Assembly (NCBI GenBank): GCA_021166835.1
Contig: JAJPEN010000032.1
Location: forward strand, 1-32,924
Source: Burkholderiaceae bacterium
GTDB taxonomy: Bacteria; Pseudomonadota; Gammaproteobacteria; Burkholderiales; Burkholderiaceae
DNA: 32,924 nt
Direction: 5' to 3'
Positions 1 to 7,571 of this stretch are shown here, one piece after another (positions within the stretch are counted from its first letter, which is position 1; every line of letters begins with the position of its first letter). The notes beneath the pieces were generated by a model. That model did not search any database. It was not told where the DNA came from and saw nothing but the letters and a program-made list of their open reading frames with translations. A program made the position numbers and the translations under genes.

Positions 1-1350
1 CACCGCCAGCTTTCGGCCGCCCTCGAGATAGACGCCGCCCTTGATCAGGATGCCGCGCCGGGCAGCCGCCGCCAGGCCGCTGACGATCGTCACCGGCGTC
101 GAGATCACCAGCGCACAGGGGCAGGCCACGACGAGCAGCACGAGCGCGCGGTAGATCCAATCCATCCAGGCGCCGCCGAAGGTCAATGGCGGAATTACGG
201 CAACGAGCAAGGCCATCGCAAACACCGCGGGCGTGTATACGCGCGCGAACCTGTCGACGAAGCGTTGCGTCGGTGCCCGCCGACCCTGCGTCGACTCCAC
301 GGCATGGATGATGCGTGCCAGCGTGGTGTCGCCAGCGCGCGCCGTGACCCTGAACTCGAACGAACCCGATTCGTTCACTGTGCCGGCGAAGACCTTGTCG
401 CCGGAAGCCTTCTCGACCGGCAGGCTCTCGCCGGTAATCGGCGCCTGGTTGACCGCGGACCGGCCGGAAACGATTTCCCCATCGAGCGCAATGCGCTCGC
501 CGGGTTTGATACGCACCAGCAGGCCCGGCTCGACGCTTCTGGCCGGCACCTCCCGCCAGGTGCCGTCGGGTGCCTGGATCGTTGCGCTTTCCGGCGTCAG
601 ATCGAGCAGTCCGCGTATCGCGTTGCGTGCGCGATCGAGCGACTTCGCCTCGATCACCTCAGCGAGCGCGAACAGGAACATCACCATGGCCGCCTCGGGC
701 CAGTGCCCGATCGCCATCGCACCGGTGACGGCGATGGACATCAGCGCGTTGATGTTCAGGTTGCGGTTACGCAGCGCAACCCAGCCCTTCCTGTAGGTGG
801 ACAGCCCGCCGGTCAGGATCGCGAGCAGCGCGAGCGCAATCACAACCGCGTCGCTACCGCCCGACCATTCGACGACCTCGGCCAGTGCTGCGGCCACTCC
901 CGACAACACGAGCGGCCACCAATTCGTGCGGCTGAGCGTAGTGCTCGTGTGTTCAACGCCCTGACGCTGCACGCGCATCCCGATCGACGACAGCGCATCT
1001 TCGATCGGCTCCGGTGCGGGCAGGCTGTGGCGCACCCGCAGCGTGCGCTGCATCAGGTTGAACTCGAGCGCCTGGATGCCCGCCAGCCTGCCCAGGCGCT
1101 CGCGGATCAGCGCCTCCTCAGTGGGACAGTCCATGTTGTCGATTCGATAGAGCGCCTCGGAGTCCGTCGGCCGGTCGCGGGCATGCCGCGCGCGCATGCC
1201 AACCGACACCGGCGCTTCTTCGGTGGGGCAATCCACGTTGTCGACTCGGTAGCGCGCCTTCCGGGTGCCCCGCCGATCGTTCTCTACAGCCTCGGCCGCC
1301 GTGCAGCCGCAGTTCGTTCGACCAGAAAGGGTTGAGTTATCAGTAACCAT
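1..1350 (-). CDS. cadA: Cd/Zn/Pb-exporting P1B-type ATPase, CadA/ZntA type (3' end outside window)
   Basis: Inner-membrane pump that exports divalent soft metals (Cd, Zn, Pb) using ATP. The frame reads from an ATG at 1350 to the window edge, giving 450 residues. Visible features are an N-terminal NCGC (14-17), two DCPTEE metal-binding motifs (40-45 and 74-79), hydrophobic segments from about 145 onward, the actuator TGES (306-309) and the transmembrane CPC motif (410-412). The DKTG phosphorylation site and nucleotide domain should lie beyond position 1. DCPTEE plus CPC is typical of the CadA/ZntA branch rather than the copper branch. The first DCPTEE sits in a shortened repeat of only about 35 residues, so it looks like a partial domain duplication. 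A MerR-family operator directly upstream supports induction by metal; the regulator gene is not in the window. Exact metal preference is inferred from the family. Confidence 0.93.
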   Translation of the reverse strand, partial: MVTDNSTLSGRTNCGCTAAEAVENDRRGTRKARYRVDNVDCPTEEAPVSVGMRARHARDRPTDSEALYRIDNMDCPTEEALIRERLGRLAGIQALEFNLMQRTLRVRHSLPAPEPIEDALSSIGMRVQRQGVEHTSTTLSRTNWWPLVLSGVAAALAEVVEWSGGSDAVVIALALLAILTGGLSTYRKGWVALRNRNLNINALMSIAVTGAMAIGHWPEAAMVMFLFALAEVIEAKSLDRARNAIRGLLDLTPESATIQAPDGTWREVPARSVEPGLLVRIKPGERIALDGEIVSGRSAVNQAPITGESLPVEKASGDKVFAGTVNESGSFEFRVTARAGDTTLARIIHAVESTQGRRAPTQRFVDRFARVYTPAVFAMALLVAVIPPLTFGGAWMDWIYRALVLLVVACPCALVISTPVTIVSGLAAAARRGILIKGGVYLEGGRKLAV

Positions 1351-1373
1351 GTCTGCAATGCCCTCCAGCGGCT

Positions 1374-1404
1374 ATTGCAAACCATGTAGCTGGTATAGAG
1401 TCAA
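1374..1404 (-). promoter_or_regulatory. MerR-family (CadR/PbrR-like) promoter-operator of the CadA-type ATPase
   Basis: On the minus strand a -35 TTGACT (1399-1404) and a -10 TGCAAT (1374-1379) are separated by 19 bp. That overlong spacer is the hallmark of promoters untwisted by MerR-family activators. Within it an imperfect dyad starts ACTCTATACC and ends ATGGT (1381-1401), resembling operators I remember for PbrR and CadR. The start codon is about 25 bp downstream of the -10. Confidence 0.75.
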
Positions 1405-1420
1405 GAGCGCCGGCTCTTGA
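1401..1420. repeat. Perfect 8-bp inverted repeat overlapping the -35 of the ATPase promoter
   Basis: The arms TCAAGAGC and GCTCTTGA are perfect complements around a 4-base centre. They overlap the TTGACT -35 element and present a second TTGAC on the opposite strand. It could be a second operator or part of a divergent promoter. No gene on the plus strand obviously uses it, and the remaining bases to 1591 show nothing I can call. Confidence 0.45.
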
Positions 1421-1591
1421 CCTCAGCCGAAGCAGGCCCTCTGCGTAGGGCGTCTATTCGCTTGTGTGAGATCCGCGATTCGATCAGCGGCGACGCCGGA
1501 CCGCGATCGCGAGTGCGCCGACGACGAGCCGGGATTCATCAATCCGGGAAAAGGCCGGCCGGCGAAGCCTGGTAGCCCACCGGCCGTGGCG

Positions 1592-1936
1592 TCATTTCAC
1601 GCTGGTCACGACATACCCCTTGCCGTCCTGCGAAAACTCCAACTCTGCCTTCTTGCCGACGGCGAGCTTGTCGAAGAGCGTTTTGTCCTTCACCGCAAAG
1701 GTCATCGTCATTGCCGGCCACTCGAGGCTTTTCACCGGCCCGTGGTCAACCGTGACGGTGCCTTTGGCGGCATCGACATTCTTTATAGTGCCGGTAGCAT
1801 GATGGGCCTGTCCCTGGGCGGAAGCTCCCATCGGCATGTCCTTCATCGGCATGTCGCCCATCTTCTGTTGGGCAAGCGCTGCACTGGTGCCGAGCGTCAG
1901 GGCGATTACCAGGGCGGCCGTAGCGATTTGCTTCAT
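1592..1936 (-). CDS. cusF: CusF-like periplasmic Cu/Ag-binding protein
   Basis: Small periplasmic metal chaperone of the CusF_Ec family, 114 residues. A signal peptide covers about residues 1-22 (cleavage near SAALA-Q). A Met-rich linker with MGDMP and KDMPM precedes an OB-fold domain holding the CusF copper site: His65, Trp73, Met76 and Met78 in the pattern HGPVKSLEWPAMTM. In CusF these ligands, with the Trp cation-pi contact, bind Cu(I) or Ag(I) and deliver it to an RND efflux pump. An open frame extends upstream to 2041, but it overlaps the ATPase gene and lacks a signal peptide, so the ATG at 1936 is preferred. It begins 19 bp after the stop of the SPC-type ATPase and is probably its last operon partner. 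Confidence 0.88.
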   Translation of the reverse strand: MKQIATAALVIALTLGTSAALAQQKMGDMPMKDMPMGASAQGQAHHATGTIKNVDAAKGTVTVDHGPVKSLEWPAMTMTFAVKDKTLFDKLAVGKKAELEFSQDGKGYVVTSVK

Positions 1937-1955
1937 TTTCAATCGTCCGTATCTC

Positions 1956-4448
1956 TCAAGACGCTGTTCCCGTCTGCATGACCCACATGCTCCCCCTGGA
2001 GCTCGGCAACCTGTAGGCCAGCAGGCGCAGCGCGTTCGCAACCACGATCAGCGTCGACCCTTCATGAAACAGCACGGCAGTGCCGATGTTCAAGCCGAGA
2101 ATCGTCGCGGGAATGAGCACTGCGACGACGCCGAGACTGACGTAGAGATTCTGCCGGATGATGCGGCTCGTGCTGCGCGACAAGCCCACAGCGAAGGGAA
2201 GCTGTGCGAGGTCGTCGGCCATCAAGGCGACGTCGGCCGTCTCCAGCGCGACGTCCGAGCCGGCAGCTCCCATTGCGATGCCGACTGTGGCGTTCGCCAT
2301 CGCGGGCGCATCGTTGACGCCGTCGCCGACCATGGCGACCTTGCCGTGCTCGCGACGTAGCGCCTGGATCGCTTCGACCTTCTGTTCCGGCATCAAATCG
2401 CCGCGCGCTTCGGTCAGCCCGACACTGCGTGCCACCGCTTCGGCGACCTGCTGGTTGTCGCCCGAAATCATGATGAGTCGTTCGATACCCAGTGTCCGCA
2501 ACTCCGCCATGAGCTGCGCTGCCGAAGCGCGAGGCGTGTCCATCACGCCGATCACGCCGAGAAACCGCTCGCCTTTGCGTACGGCCATCGTCGTGCGACC
2601 GGATGCAACGAGCCGATCGTTCGTTGCTGCCACCTCGGGCGGCAGCTCCGAATCGGGGAGCTCCGAGAACAGCACCGGTTTGGCGATATGGACCCTCTCC
2701 CCTTCGACCATCGCCTGCACTCCGCGCCCGGTGATGCTCTCGACATCGGCGGCCACCGGCACCTGGACGCGAGGATCCATTCGCTCTCGCGCGCCCGATA
2801 CGATGGCGGTCGCCAGAGGATGGTCGCTGTGCTCTTCGACCGCCAGAGCGACGGCAAGCAGTTCGTTCTCGCTCGAACCCGGCATCGGGACGACGTCGGT
2901 CAGTCTGGGCTTGCCTTCGGTGAGCGTTCCGGTCTTGTCGAAAGCGATCGAGTTGAGCGTGCCGAGGTTCTCCAGCGGTCCTCCACCCTTGACCAGAACA
3001 CCGCTGCGGGCTGCGCGCGCGACGCCGCTCAGCACTGCGCTCGGAACCGAGATCGCGAGAGCGCAGGGGCTCGCCGCGACCAGCACCGCCATCGCGCGAT
3101 AGAAACTGCCGGCAAACGGCTCGTCGATCACCACCCCGGCGAACAGCAGCAAGACGACGAGCGCCAGCACGAGCGGCACGAAGACCCGTTCGAAGCGTTC
3201 GGTGAACTGCTGCGTCGGTGAACGCTGTGCTTGCGCCTCGGCCACCATCGTAACGACGCGCGCCATGGTCGATTGCTCGGCGCGGCGCGCGACCATCACC
3301 TCGATGACGCCGGTGCCGTTGATCGTTCCGGCGAAGACGCGGTGCTCGGCAGCTACGCGATCGAAAGTCGCCAATGCATCCTTCGCGTTCGGCAAAGGCC
3401 GTTTGTCGACCGGGACGCTCTCGCCCGTGACGGGCGCCTGGTTCACGCTGGTTTGTCCGACGACCACCACACCATCGGCGGGCAGCCGTTCGTTCGGACG
3501 CACGATCACGACGTCGCCGACTTGAAGCTGCTCGACGCCAACCACCTCGGTGCCACGTTCACGCCGCACCGTCGCCGTCTCGGGGGCCAGTTCGGCGAGG
3601 GCCTCGATGGCCGTTCGGGCCCGCCCCATCGCATAGCGTTCCAGTGCATGACCGATGCTGAACAGGAACAGCAGCAGCGCGCCTTCGGCCCACTTGCCCA
3701 GCGCTGCAGCACCGATGGCAGCCAGCAGCATCAGCGTGTCGATTTCGAACCGGCGCGCGCGAAGGTTGGCGATCGCCTCCCTCAGTGTGTGGAAGCCGCC
3801 GAAACCGTAGGACGCGACGTAGCAGGCAAGCGCAAGCCATGAGGATCCGATGGTCAGGCGCTCGATCAACCACCCCGCGGCGAGCAGCGTCCCCGCCACT
3901 ACGGCGAACACGAGCTCGTTTTTTTCGCCGAGAAGGCCGCCGTGAAGATGATCGTGGCCGCGTTGCTCACCGGCGTCGTCCTCGATGAGGCGCTCGGGCT
4001 TCGACGGTCTGATTCCGAACTCGCCCGCACGATCCAAAAGTGCTTCGCGGGTCACCCGGTGACGGTCGTACTCGATTCGAACCGCACCCGACGCCGCTAC
4101 ATCGGCTTCCAGCACACCGGGGACACCGCGCAAGTCCTCGGCCAACCGGCGCGCTAAGCGCGCGTGCATGGGCTCATCGCCCTGGATCAGCAAATGGGAA
4201 AAGCGCTCGCTCAGATCGGCGCCCGCGGCGTGCACAAGCTCTCGAACCCGGCCCAGGGAGATGGCGTCCGGATCGTAGTGAATGCAAAGCTGCGGCGTGG
4301 CGCCTTCTCCCCGGACGACATGCGCCTCGTCGACCCCGGGTTGGCCCGCGAGCGTGCCGAGCAGTCGATCGACGCAGCGGTCTTCGACGTCGTCCACCTC
4401 GGGAAGCACCAGGGGAAGATCGAGGCGGAGCTTGCGTCGGTCGCTCAT
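1956..4448 (-). CDS. SPC-type heavy-metal P1B ATPase (P1B-4-like) with degenerate HMA domains
   Basis: 830-residue inner-membrane metal ATPase. Two ferredoxin-like N-terminal regions (about 10-75 and 85-148) lack the CXXC metal motif, and a His-rich GHDHLHG follows at 164-170. The catalytic set is complete: TGES 341-344, SPC 460-462, DKTGT 504-508, HP 543-544 and GDGVND 708-713. The last helix holds HEGST (795-799). SPC together with HEGST is typical of the P1B-4 group, which exports Co, Fe, Zn or Cd in characterised members, so this is not a CopA-type Cu(I) pump. The start at 4448 is preferred because GGAG lies 11 bases upstream; the frame runs open to 4646 but that part overlaps the sensor kinase gene. 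It lies 70 bp after the kinase, probably in the same operon and controlled by it. Confidence 0.92.
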   Translation of the reverse strand: MSDRRKLRLDLPLVLPEVDDVEDRCVDRLLGTLAGQPGVDEAHVVRGEGATPQLCIHYDPDAISLGRVRELVHAAGADLSERFSHLLIQGDEPMHARLARRLAEDLRGVPGVLEADVAASGAVRIEYDRHRVTREALLDRAGEFGIRPSKPERLIEDDAGEQRGHDHLHGGLLGEKNELVFAVVAGTLLAAGWLIERLTIGSSWLALACYVASYGFGGFHTLREAIANLRARRFEIDTLMLLAAIGAAALGKWAEGALLLFLFSIGHALERYAMGRARTAIEALAELAPETATVRRERGTEVVGVEQLQVGDVVIVRPNERLPADGVVVVGQTSVNQAPVTGESVPVDKRPLPNAKDALATFDRVAAEHRVFAGTINGTGVIEVMVARRAEQSTMARVVTMVAEAQAQRSPTQQFTERFERVFVPLVLALVVLLLFAGVVIDEPFAGSFYRAMAVLVAASPCALAISVPSAVLSGVARAARSGVLVKGGGPLENLGTLNSIAFDKTGTLTEGKPRLTDVVPMPGSSENELLAVALAVEEHSDHPLATAIVSGARERMDPRVQVPVAADVESITGRGVQAMVEGERVHIAKPVLFSELPDSELPPEVAATNDRLVASGRTTMAVRKGERFLGVIGVMDTPRASAAQLMAELRTLGIERLIMISGDNQQVAEAVARSVGLTEARGDLMPEQKVEAIQALRREHGKVAMVGDGVNDAPAMANATVGIAMGAAGSDVALETADVALMADDLAQLPFAVGLSRSTSRIIRQNLYVSLGVVAVLIPATILGLNIGTAVLFHEGSTLIVVANALRLLAYRLPSSRGSMWVMQTGTAS

Positions 4449-4518
4449 GATTTCGCTGTCTCCTGGTTGACGTCGCGCTCGCCAGGCACCGCCGAATGAA
4501 TGCCGCGGTGACCTGCCA

Positions 4519-5934
4519 TCACATGACCTGCCCTGCGTTGATTGTTGCGATACCGCTGCGAACAACGTCGGGGCCGGAAGCCTCCGACTCGTGTTCCCGG
4601 GTGTCTGCATTCGCGTGCAGCATGATTCCGATCGCAGTGACGCCATCGGCGCAGCTTGCTATGGGGCGGCCGCCATGCATCTTTGCAATTGCCGCCACGA
4701 TCGAAAGCCCGAGTCCGTGGCTGCGATCGGCCTCGCTGCGGGAGCGGTCGACTCGATAGAAGCGATCGAACAAGCGGGGGAGGTGTTCGGGCGCGATCGG
4801 CGCACCACGATTCACCACGACCAGCCGTACCTCTTTTCCCGTACGGGCGATCTCGATTCGTACGACGGACCCGCGCTCGCCATGGCGCGTTGCGTTCGCC
4901 AACAAGTTGGATAGCGCCCGCTGCAGCAACGGGGCGTCGAAGTCACCGGAGGCGTCACCGGCAACCATCAGGTCGAGGCCTGCTTCCGCGTAGGCCGCTT
5001 CGTGGTAGTCGGCGATCTTGAGCGCGACGTCCGCCAGGCTATCGATTCGGGTACGGCGCGCATGCGCACCCCGATCGCACTGCGACAGGAACAGCATGTC
5101 CTGCACGATGCCCGCGACGCGCTGCAGGTCCTCGAGGTTGGAACCCAGCACCTCGCGCAGCTCCTCCGCTCCGCGCGCTTTTCGCAGAGCAAGTTCTGTG
5201 CTTCCGATCAACGTCGCCAGCGGGGTGCACAATTCGTGCGCGACGTCGGCATTGAATCCCTCGAGTTGCTCGTACGAAGCGGCCAGGCGCGACAGCAGTT
5301 CGTTGAACTGCCCGATTAGCGGCTGCAATTCTTCGGGTTGTGCCGAGCCATCTAGCCTGCGGTGCAGGGTGTCCGCCGCGAGCGCCCGCGTCTGCTCCAC
5401 GAGGTCCCGCAACGGTCGCAGTCCGAGCCGAACGAGGGCGTGGCCCCCGGCCGAAACCAGTGCGGCGCCAGCCAGGGCGGCCGCCAGAAGCGTCAAGCCG
5501 AACCGGCGAAGCAAACGCTCGTCGTCGCGGGTGTCGAGGGTCAGGATCGCGCTGATGTTCGCGCCGTTGGAAGCTGGCATCGGGATCGTGAAGCGAAGTT
5601 CGCGCATGCCGGCTTCCGCGAGCCGAGGTCGTGACTTCGCGTAGAACGTAGTGCCGTCGGCGCGGTACAGATGCAGCGACAGGTTCTGATGGCCGACGAG
5701 GAAGTCGTCGAGCTTGTGCCGCAGCGTCGGGCCATCGAGCCCGCCCGCCGTTTCGGACAGCAGGTGCCGGACTTGCGCTTCCTTCTGGAGCAGCGTCTCC
5801 GACTGGCGCGCCTGGAAGCTCATGACGGTGACGACGTAGACGGCAGCGCAAACGGCGACGAGGCCTACGAGGCTCTGCAGAGCCAGCCAGCCGGAAAGTC
5901 GACGTCCCAGCGACCCGACTCGGTTGCCGCTCAT
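4519..5934 (-). CDS. Heavy-metal sensor histidine kinase (CusS/CopS/IrlS type)
   Basis: 471-residue membrane kinase. TM1 (about 16-38), a periplasmic sensor domain of about 105 residues and TM2 (about 146-168) are followed by HAMP, HisKA and HATPase_c. The phospho-acceptor is His233 in HELCTP, where most relatives have HELRTP. The N-box has Asn343/Asn347, the F-box reads [10 protein letters not shown], and the G-box has HGLGL (406-410). Its ATG overlaps the stop of the response regulator (ATGA, 5931-5934), so the two are translationally coupled. This overlap fixes the start at 5934, although an open frame continues upstream inside the regulator gene. Periplasmic excess of Cu, Ag or another metal is the likely signal, inferred from the family. 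The last 30 residues are a poorly conserved tail. Confidence 0.9.
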   Translation of the reverse strand: MSGNRVGSLGRRLSGWLALQSLVGLVAVCAAVYVVTVMSFQARQSETLLQKEAQVRHLLSETAGGLDGPTLRHKLDDFLVGHQNLSLHLYRADGTTFYAKSRPRLAEAGMRELRFTIPMPASNGANISAILTLDTRDDERLLRRFGLTLLAAALAGAALVSAGGHALVRLGLRPLRDLVEQTRALAADTLHRRLDGSAQPEELQPLIGQFNELLSRLAASYEQLEGFNADVAHELCTPLATLIGSTELALRKARGAEELREVLGSNLEDLQRVAGIVQDMLFLSQCDRGAHARRTRIDSLADVALKIADYHEAAYAEAGLDLMVAGDASGDFDAPLLQRALSNLLANATRHGERGSVVRIEIARTGKEVRLVVVNRGAPIAPEHLPRLFDRFYRVDRSRSEADRSHGLGLSIVAAIAKMHGGRPIASCADGVTAIGIMLHANADTREHESEASGPDVVRSGIATINAGQVM

Positions 5935-6608
5935 TTCCCACGCTCCTCCAGCACGTAGCCCATGCCGCGTACGGTGTGCAGCAGCGGGCGTTCGAAGGGT
6001 GCATCGAGCTTGCCGCGCAGTCGCCGCACCGCCACGTCGATGACGTTGGTCCCATAGTCGAAATTGACATCCCAGACCTGCTCGGCGATTTCGGTGCGGG
6101 AAAGCACCTCGCCCTGACGGCGCAGCAGCAGGACGAGCAGTGCGAACTCCCGGGCGGTCAGGTCGAGTCGCGTGCCGCCTCGCGCCGCGCGCCGACGTAG
6201 CAGATCGACTTCGAGGTCCGCCAGCTCGAGCACCGCTGAACTCTCGGGGGGACGCGCGCGACGCAACAACACCTCGATACGCGCGACCAGTTCGGAGAAG
6301 GCGAACGGCTTGACGAGGTAGTCGTCGGCGCCGGCCTTCAAACCGCGGACACGATCCTCGACGCGCATGCGAGCCGTCAGCATGAGAACCGGCGTCTGCC
6401 GCGTTTCGCGCAGGGCGGCGAGCAAGCTGATGCCGTCGATCCCCGGCAACATGCAATCGAGCACGATCAGGTCGTGCCGCCCTTCCATCGCGAGGTGCAG
6501 GCCGTCGATGCCGTCGTGCGCTACTTCGACGACGTAGCCCTCCTCGGCAAGTCCCTTGCGCAGATAGGCGGCCAGCCGGAGCTCGTCCTCGACCACGAGC
6601 AGCTTCAT
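5931..6608 (-). CDS. OmpR-family heavy-metal response regulator (CusR/CopR/IrlR type)
   Basis: 225-residue two-domain regulator. The receiver (1-115) has the acidic pair Glu7/Asp8, phospho-acceptor Asp51, Thr78 and Lys100. The C-terminal winged-helix domain (about 125-223) includes the typical LTAREFALL stretch and ends in [12 protein letters not shown]. It is the first gene of the likely operon with the sensor kinase, the SPC-type ATPase and the CusF-like protein. The sequence closely follows the heavy-metal response regulator group. A palindrome upstream (6639-6660) is a good candidate for its own binding site, which would make the operon autoregulated and could also control the divergent DUF4148 gene. 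Confidence 0.93.
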   Translation of the reverse strand: MKLLVVEDELRLAAYLRKGLAEEGYVVEVAHDGIDGLHLAMEGRHDLIVLDCMLPGIDGISLLAALRETRQTPVLMLTARMRVEDRVRGLKAGADDYLVKPFAFSELVARIEVLLRRARPPESSAVLELADLEVDLLRRRAARGGTRLDLTAREFALLVLLLRRQGEVLSRTEIAEQVWDVNFDYGTNVIDVAVRRLRGKLDAPFERPLLHTVRGMGYVLEERGK

Positions 6609-6638
6609 GGCGTCACCGTTTCTGCGGGCGTGCCGCAG

Positions 6639-6660
6639 AAGATGGCGAACTTGTCATCTT
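6639..6660. promoter_or_regulatory. CusR-box-like palindrome between regulator and DUF4148 genes
   Basis: Imperfect palindrome with arms AAGATGGCGA and TTGTCATCTT separated by 2 bases; 8 of 10 arm positions pair. The right arm closely matches the TTGTCAT half-site of the E. coli CusR/CopR box, which has the same 10-2-10 layout. It lies 31 bp upstream of the response regulator and about 100 bp upstream of the divergent gene at 6763. Binding is inferred. Confidence 0.6.
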
Positions 6661-6762
6661 CCGGACGCGTTCTCGTTCCGTAGCCGCTCTTACAGTGCCC
6701 GGCAGGCCATCGCGGATGGCTTCGCAGTCGAACTGCGGTCCGTAGTCGATAGAGGAAACACC

Positions 6763-7101
6763 ATGAGCATTCGTTATCGAACCCTGTTGCCCTTCGTTGC
6801 CGCGGCGCTTGCCATGCCGGCGGCGGTACAAGCGAGCGCCGAGTGGCATCCCACCCTTCGTGGGGCCGGGTACACCTACCACTATGACCACTTCCAGAGC
6901 GCTAAGACGCGGGTCCAGGTCATGGCCGAAGTCGATGCTGCACGCAAGGACGGAACGCTCGCGTCGATGATCGGGCACAACGTGCCGCTGCCGTCCGCGA
7001 GCACCGGTCCCGTCAAATCCCGTCAGCAGGTCGTCGACGAGATGCGCAACGAATCGCCGCAGGACCGCCGCGCGCGGATGGAAATGTTGATCAACGGCTG
7101 A
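6763..7101 (+). CDS. DUF4148 secreted protein
   Basis: 112-residue exported protein. The signal peptide (about 1-25) ends near VQASA. The mature part carries the DUF4148 core pattern SAKTRVQVMAEVDAARKDG, then a charged C-terminus rich in Arg and Glu. The ATG at 6763 follows AGAGGAAACACC, a good ribosome site, and starts a clean signal peptide; an open frame further upstream overlaps the regulatory region and is not used. It is divergent from the metal two-component operon and shares its intergenic region, so metal control is plausible. The biochemical function of DUF4148 proteins is unknown to me; they are common in Burkholderiales. Confidence 0.8.
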   Translation: MSIRYRTLLPFVAAALAMPAAVQASAEWHPTLRGAGYTYHYDHFQSAKTRVQVMAEVDAARKDGTLASMIGHNVPLPSASTGPVKSRQQVVDEMRNESPQDRRARMEMLING

Positions 7102-7125
7102 CGTCGCCGGTATTCCCAGTTGCGG

Positions 7126-7196
7126 CGCGAACGGTCCCCGGAGGATCGTTCGCGTCGCTTCATCTTCGCCCGTCCAAAACAAGAGGAAGACGGGCG
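7126..7196. terminator. Two hairpins between convergent genes, likely bidirectional terminator
   Basis: The first hairpin (7126-7154) has arms CGCGAACGGTCC and GGATCGTTCGCG with one G-T pair and a short loop. The second (7167-7196) has arms CGCCCGTC and GACGGGCG and is followed on the plus strand by CCTTT. They sit between the ends of the DUF4148 gene and the PII-like gene, which converge. Neither has a long U tract. Confidence 0.5.
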
Positions 7197-7232
7197 CCTT
7201 TCGAGCCACGCGCTTCAACGCCGCCCCCGCGC

Positions 7233-7571
7233 TCAGCGGATCGACACCGCGCGGGCGACATCCGAAACGGTGATCCAACCGGCAACGGACTGCCCGGTAC
7301 GTGCCGCAGCAACCAGCGCGTCGACGAGCACGTCGGCTTCGCCGTCCTCGCACAGCAACTCCAGCTTGTACTCGTTGACCACCTCGTCGCCGAGATCCAT
7401 CGCATAACGTCGCTCGCTGCTGTCGAGCGGCAGCAGCGAGCCCTTGACGACGTACACGGCGAGGTTGTGCCGTCGGTCGCCGCGCTCCCCGCCCCAGACG
7501 GGGCTGCTCTTGAGCGCTGCAATCACGTCGGCGATACGGCTTCGATGCACGTAGGCCTTGATCTCCTTCAT
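7233..7571 (-). CDS. PII-like regulatory protein of the RND metal-efflux operon
   Basis: 112-residue cytosolic protein of the PII/GlnB-like fold. It begins MKEIKAYVHRSRIADVIAAL, the beta1-alpha1 pattern of PII proteins, has a variable T-loop-like region at about 35-65, and ends in the GWITVSDVARAV strand. Its ATG overlaps the TAA of czcA by one base (7571), so it is translationally coupled to the pump. PII-like proteins of this type are known beside CzcA-family genes. They could sense a nucleotide or a metal and modulate the pump, but no ligand is visible from the sequence. The classical GlnB uridylylation tyrosine context is not evident. The assignment to the fold is firm; the role is inferred from context. 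Confidence 0.85.
   Translation of the reverse strand: MKEIKAYVHRSRIADVIAALKSSPVWGGERGDRRHNLAVYVVKGSLLPLDSSERRYAMDLGDEVVNEYKLELLCEDGEADVLVDALVAAARTGQSVAGWITVSDVARAVSIR

Noticed and set aside
265..1335. Plus-strand open frame of 356 codons
   Set aside because: Opposite the CadA-type ATPase, whose motifs are clear; the translation is low-complexity Arg/His.
1526..1560. Hairpin CCGGGATT/AATCCGGG and GC palindrome considered as terminator of the CusF-like gene
   Set aside because: Only about 5 bp pair properly in the first, and the second is a short GC palindrome; evidence too weak to list.
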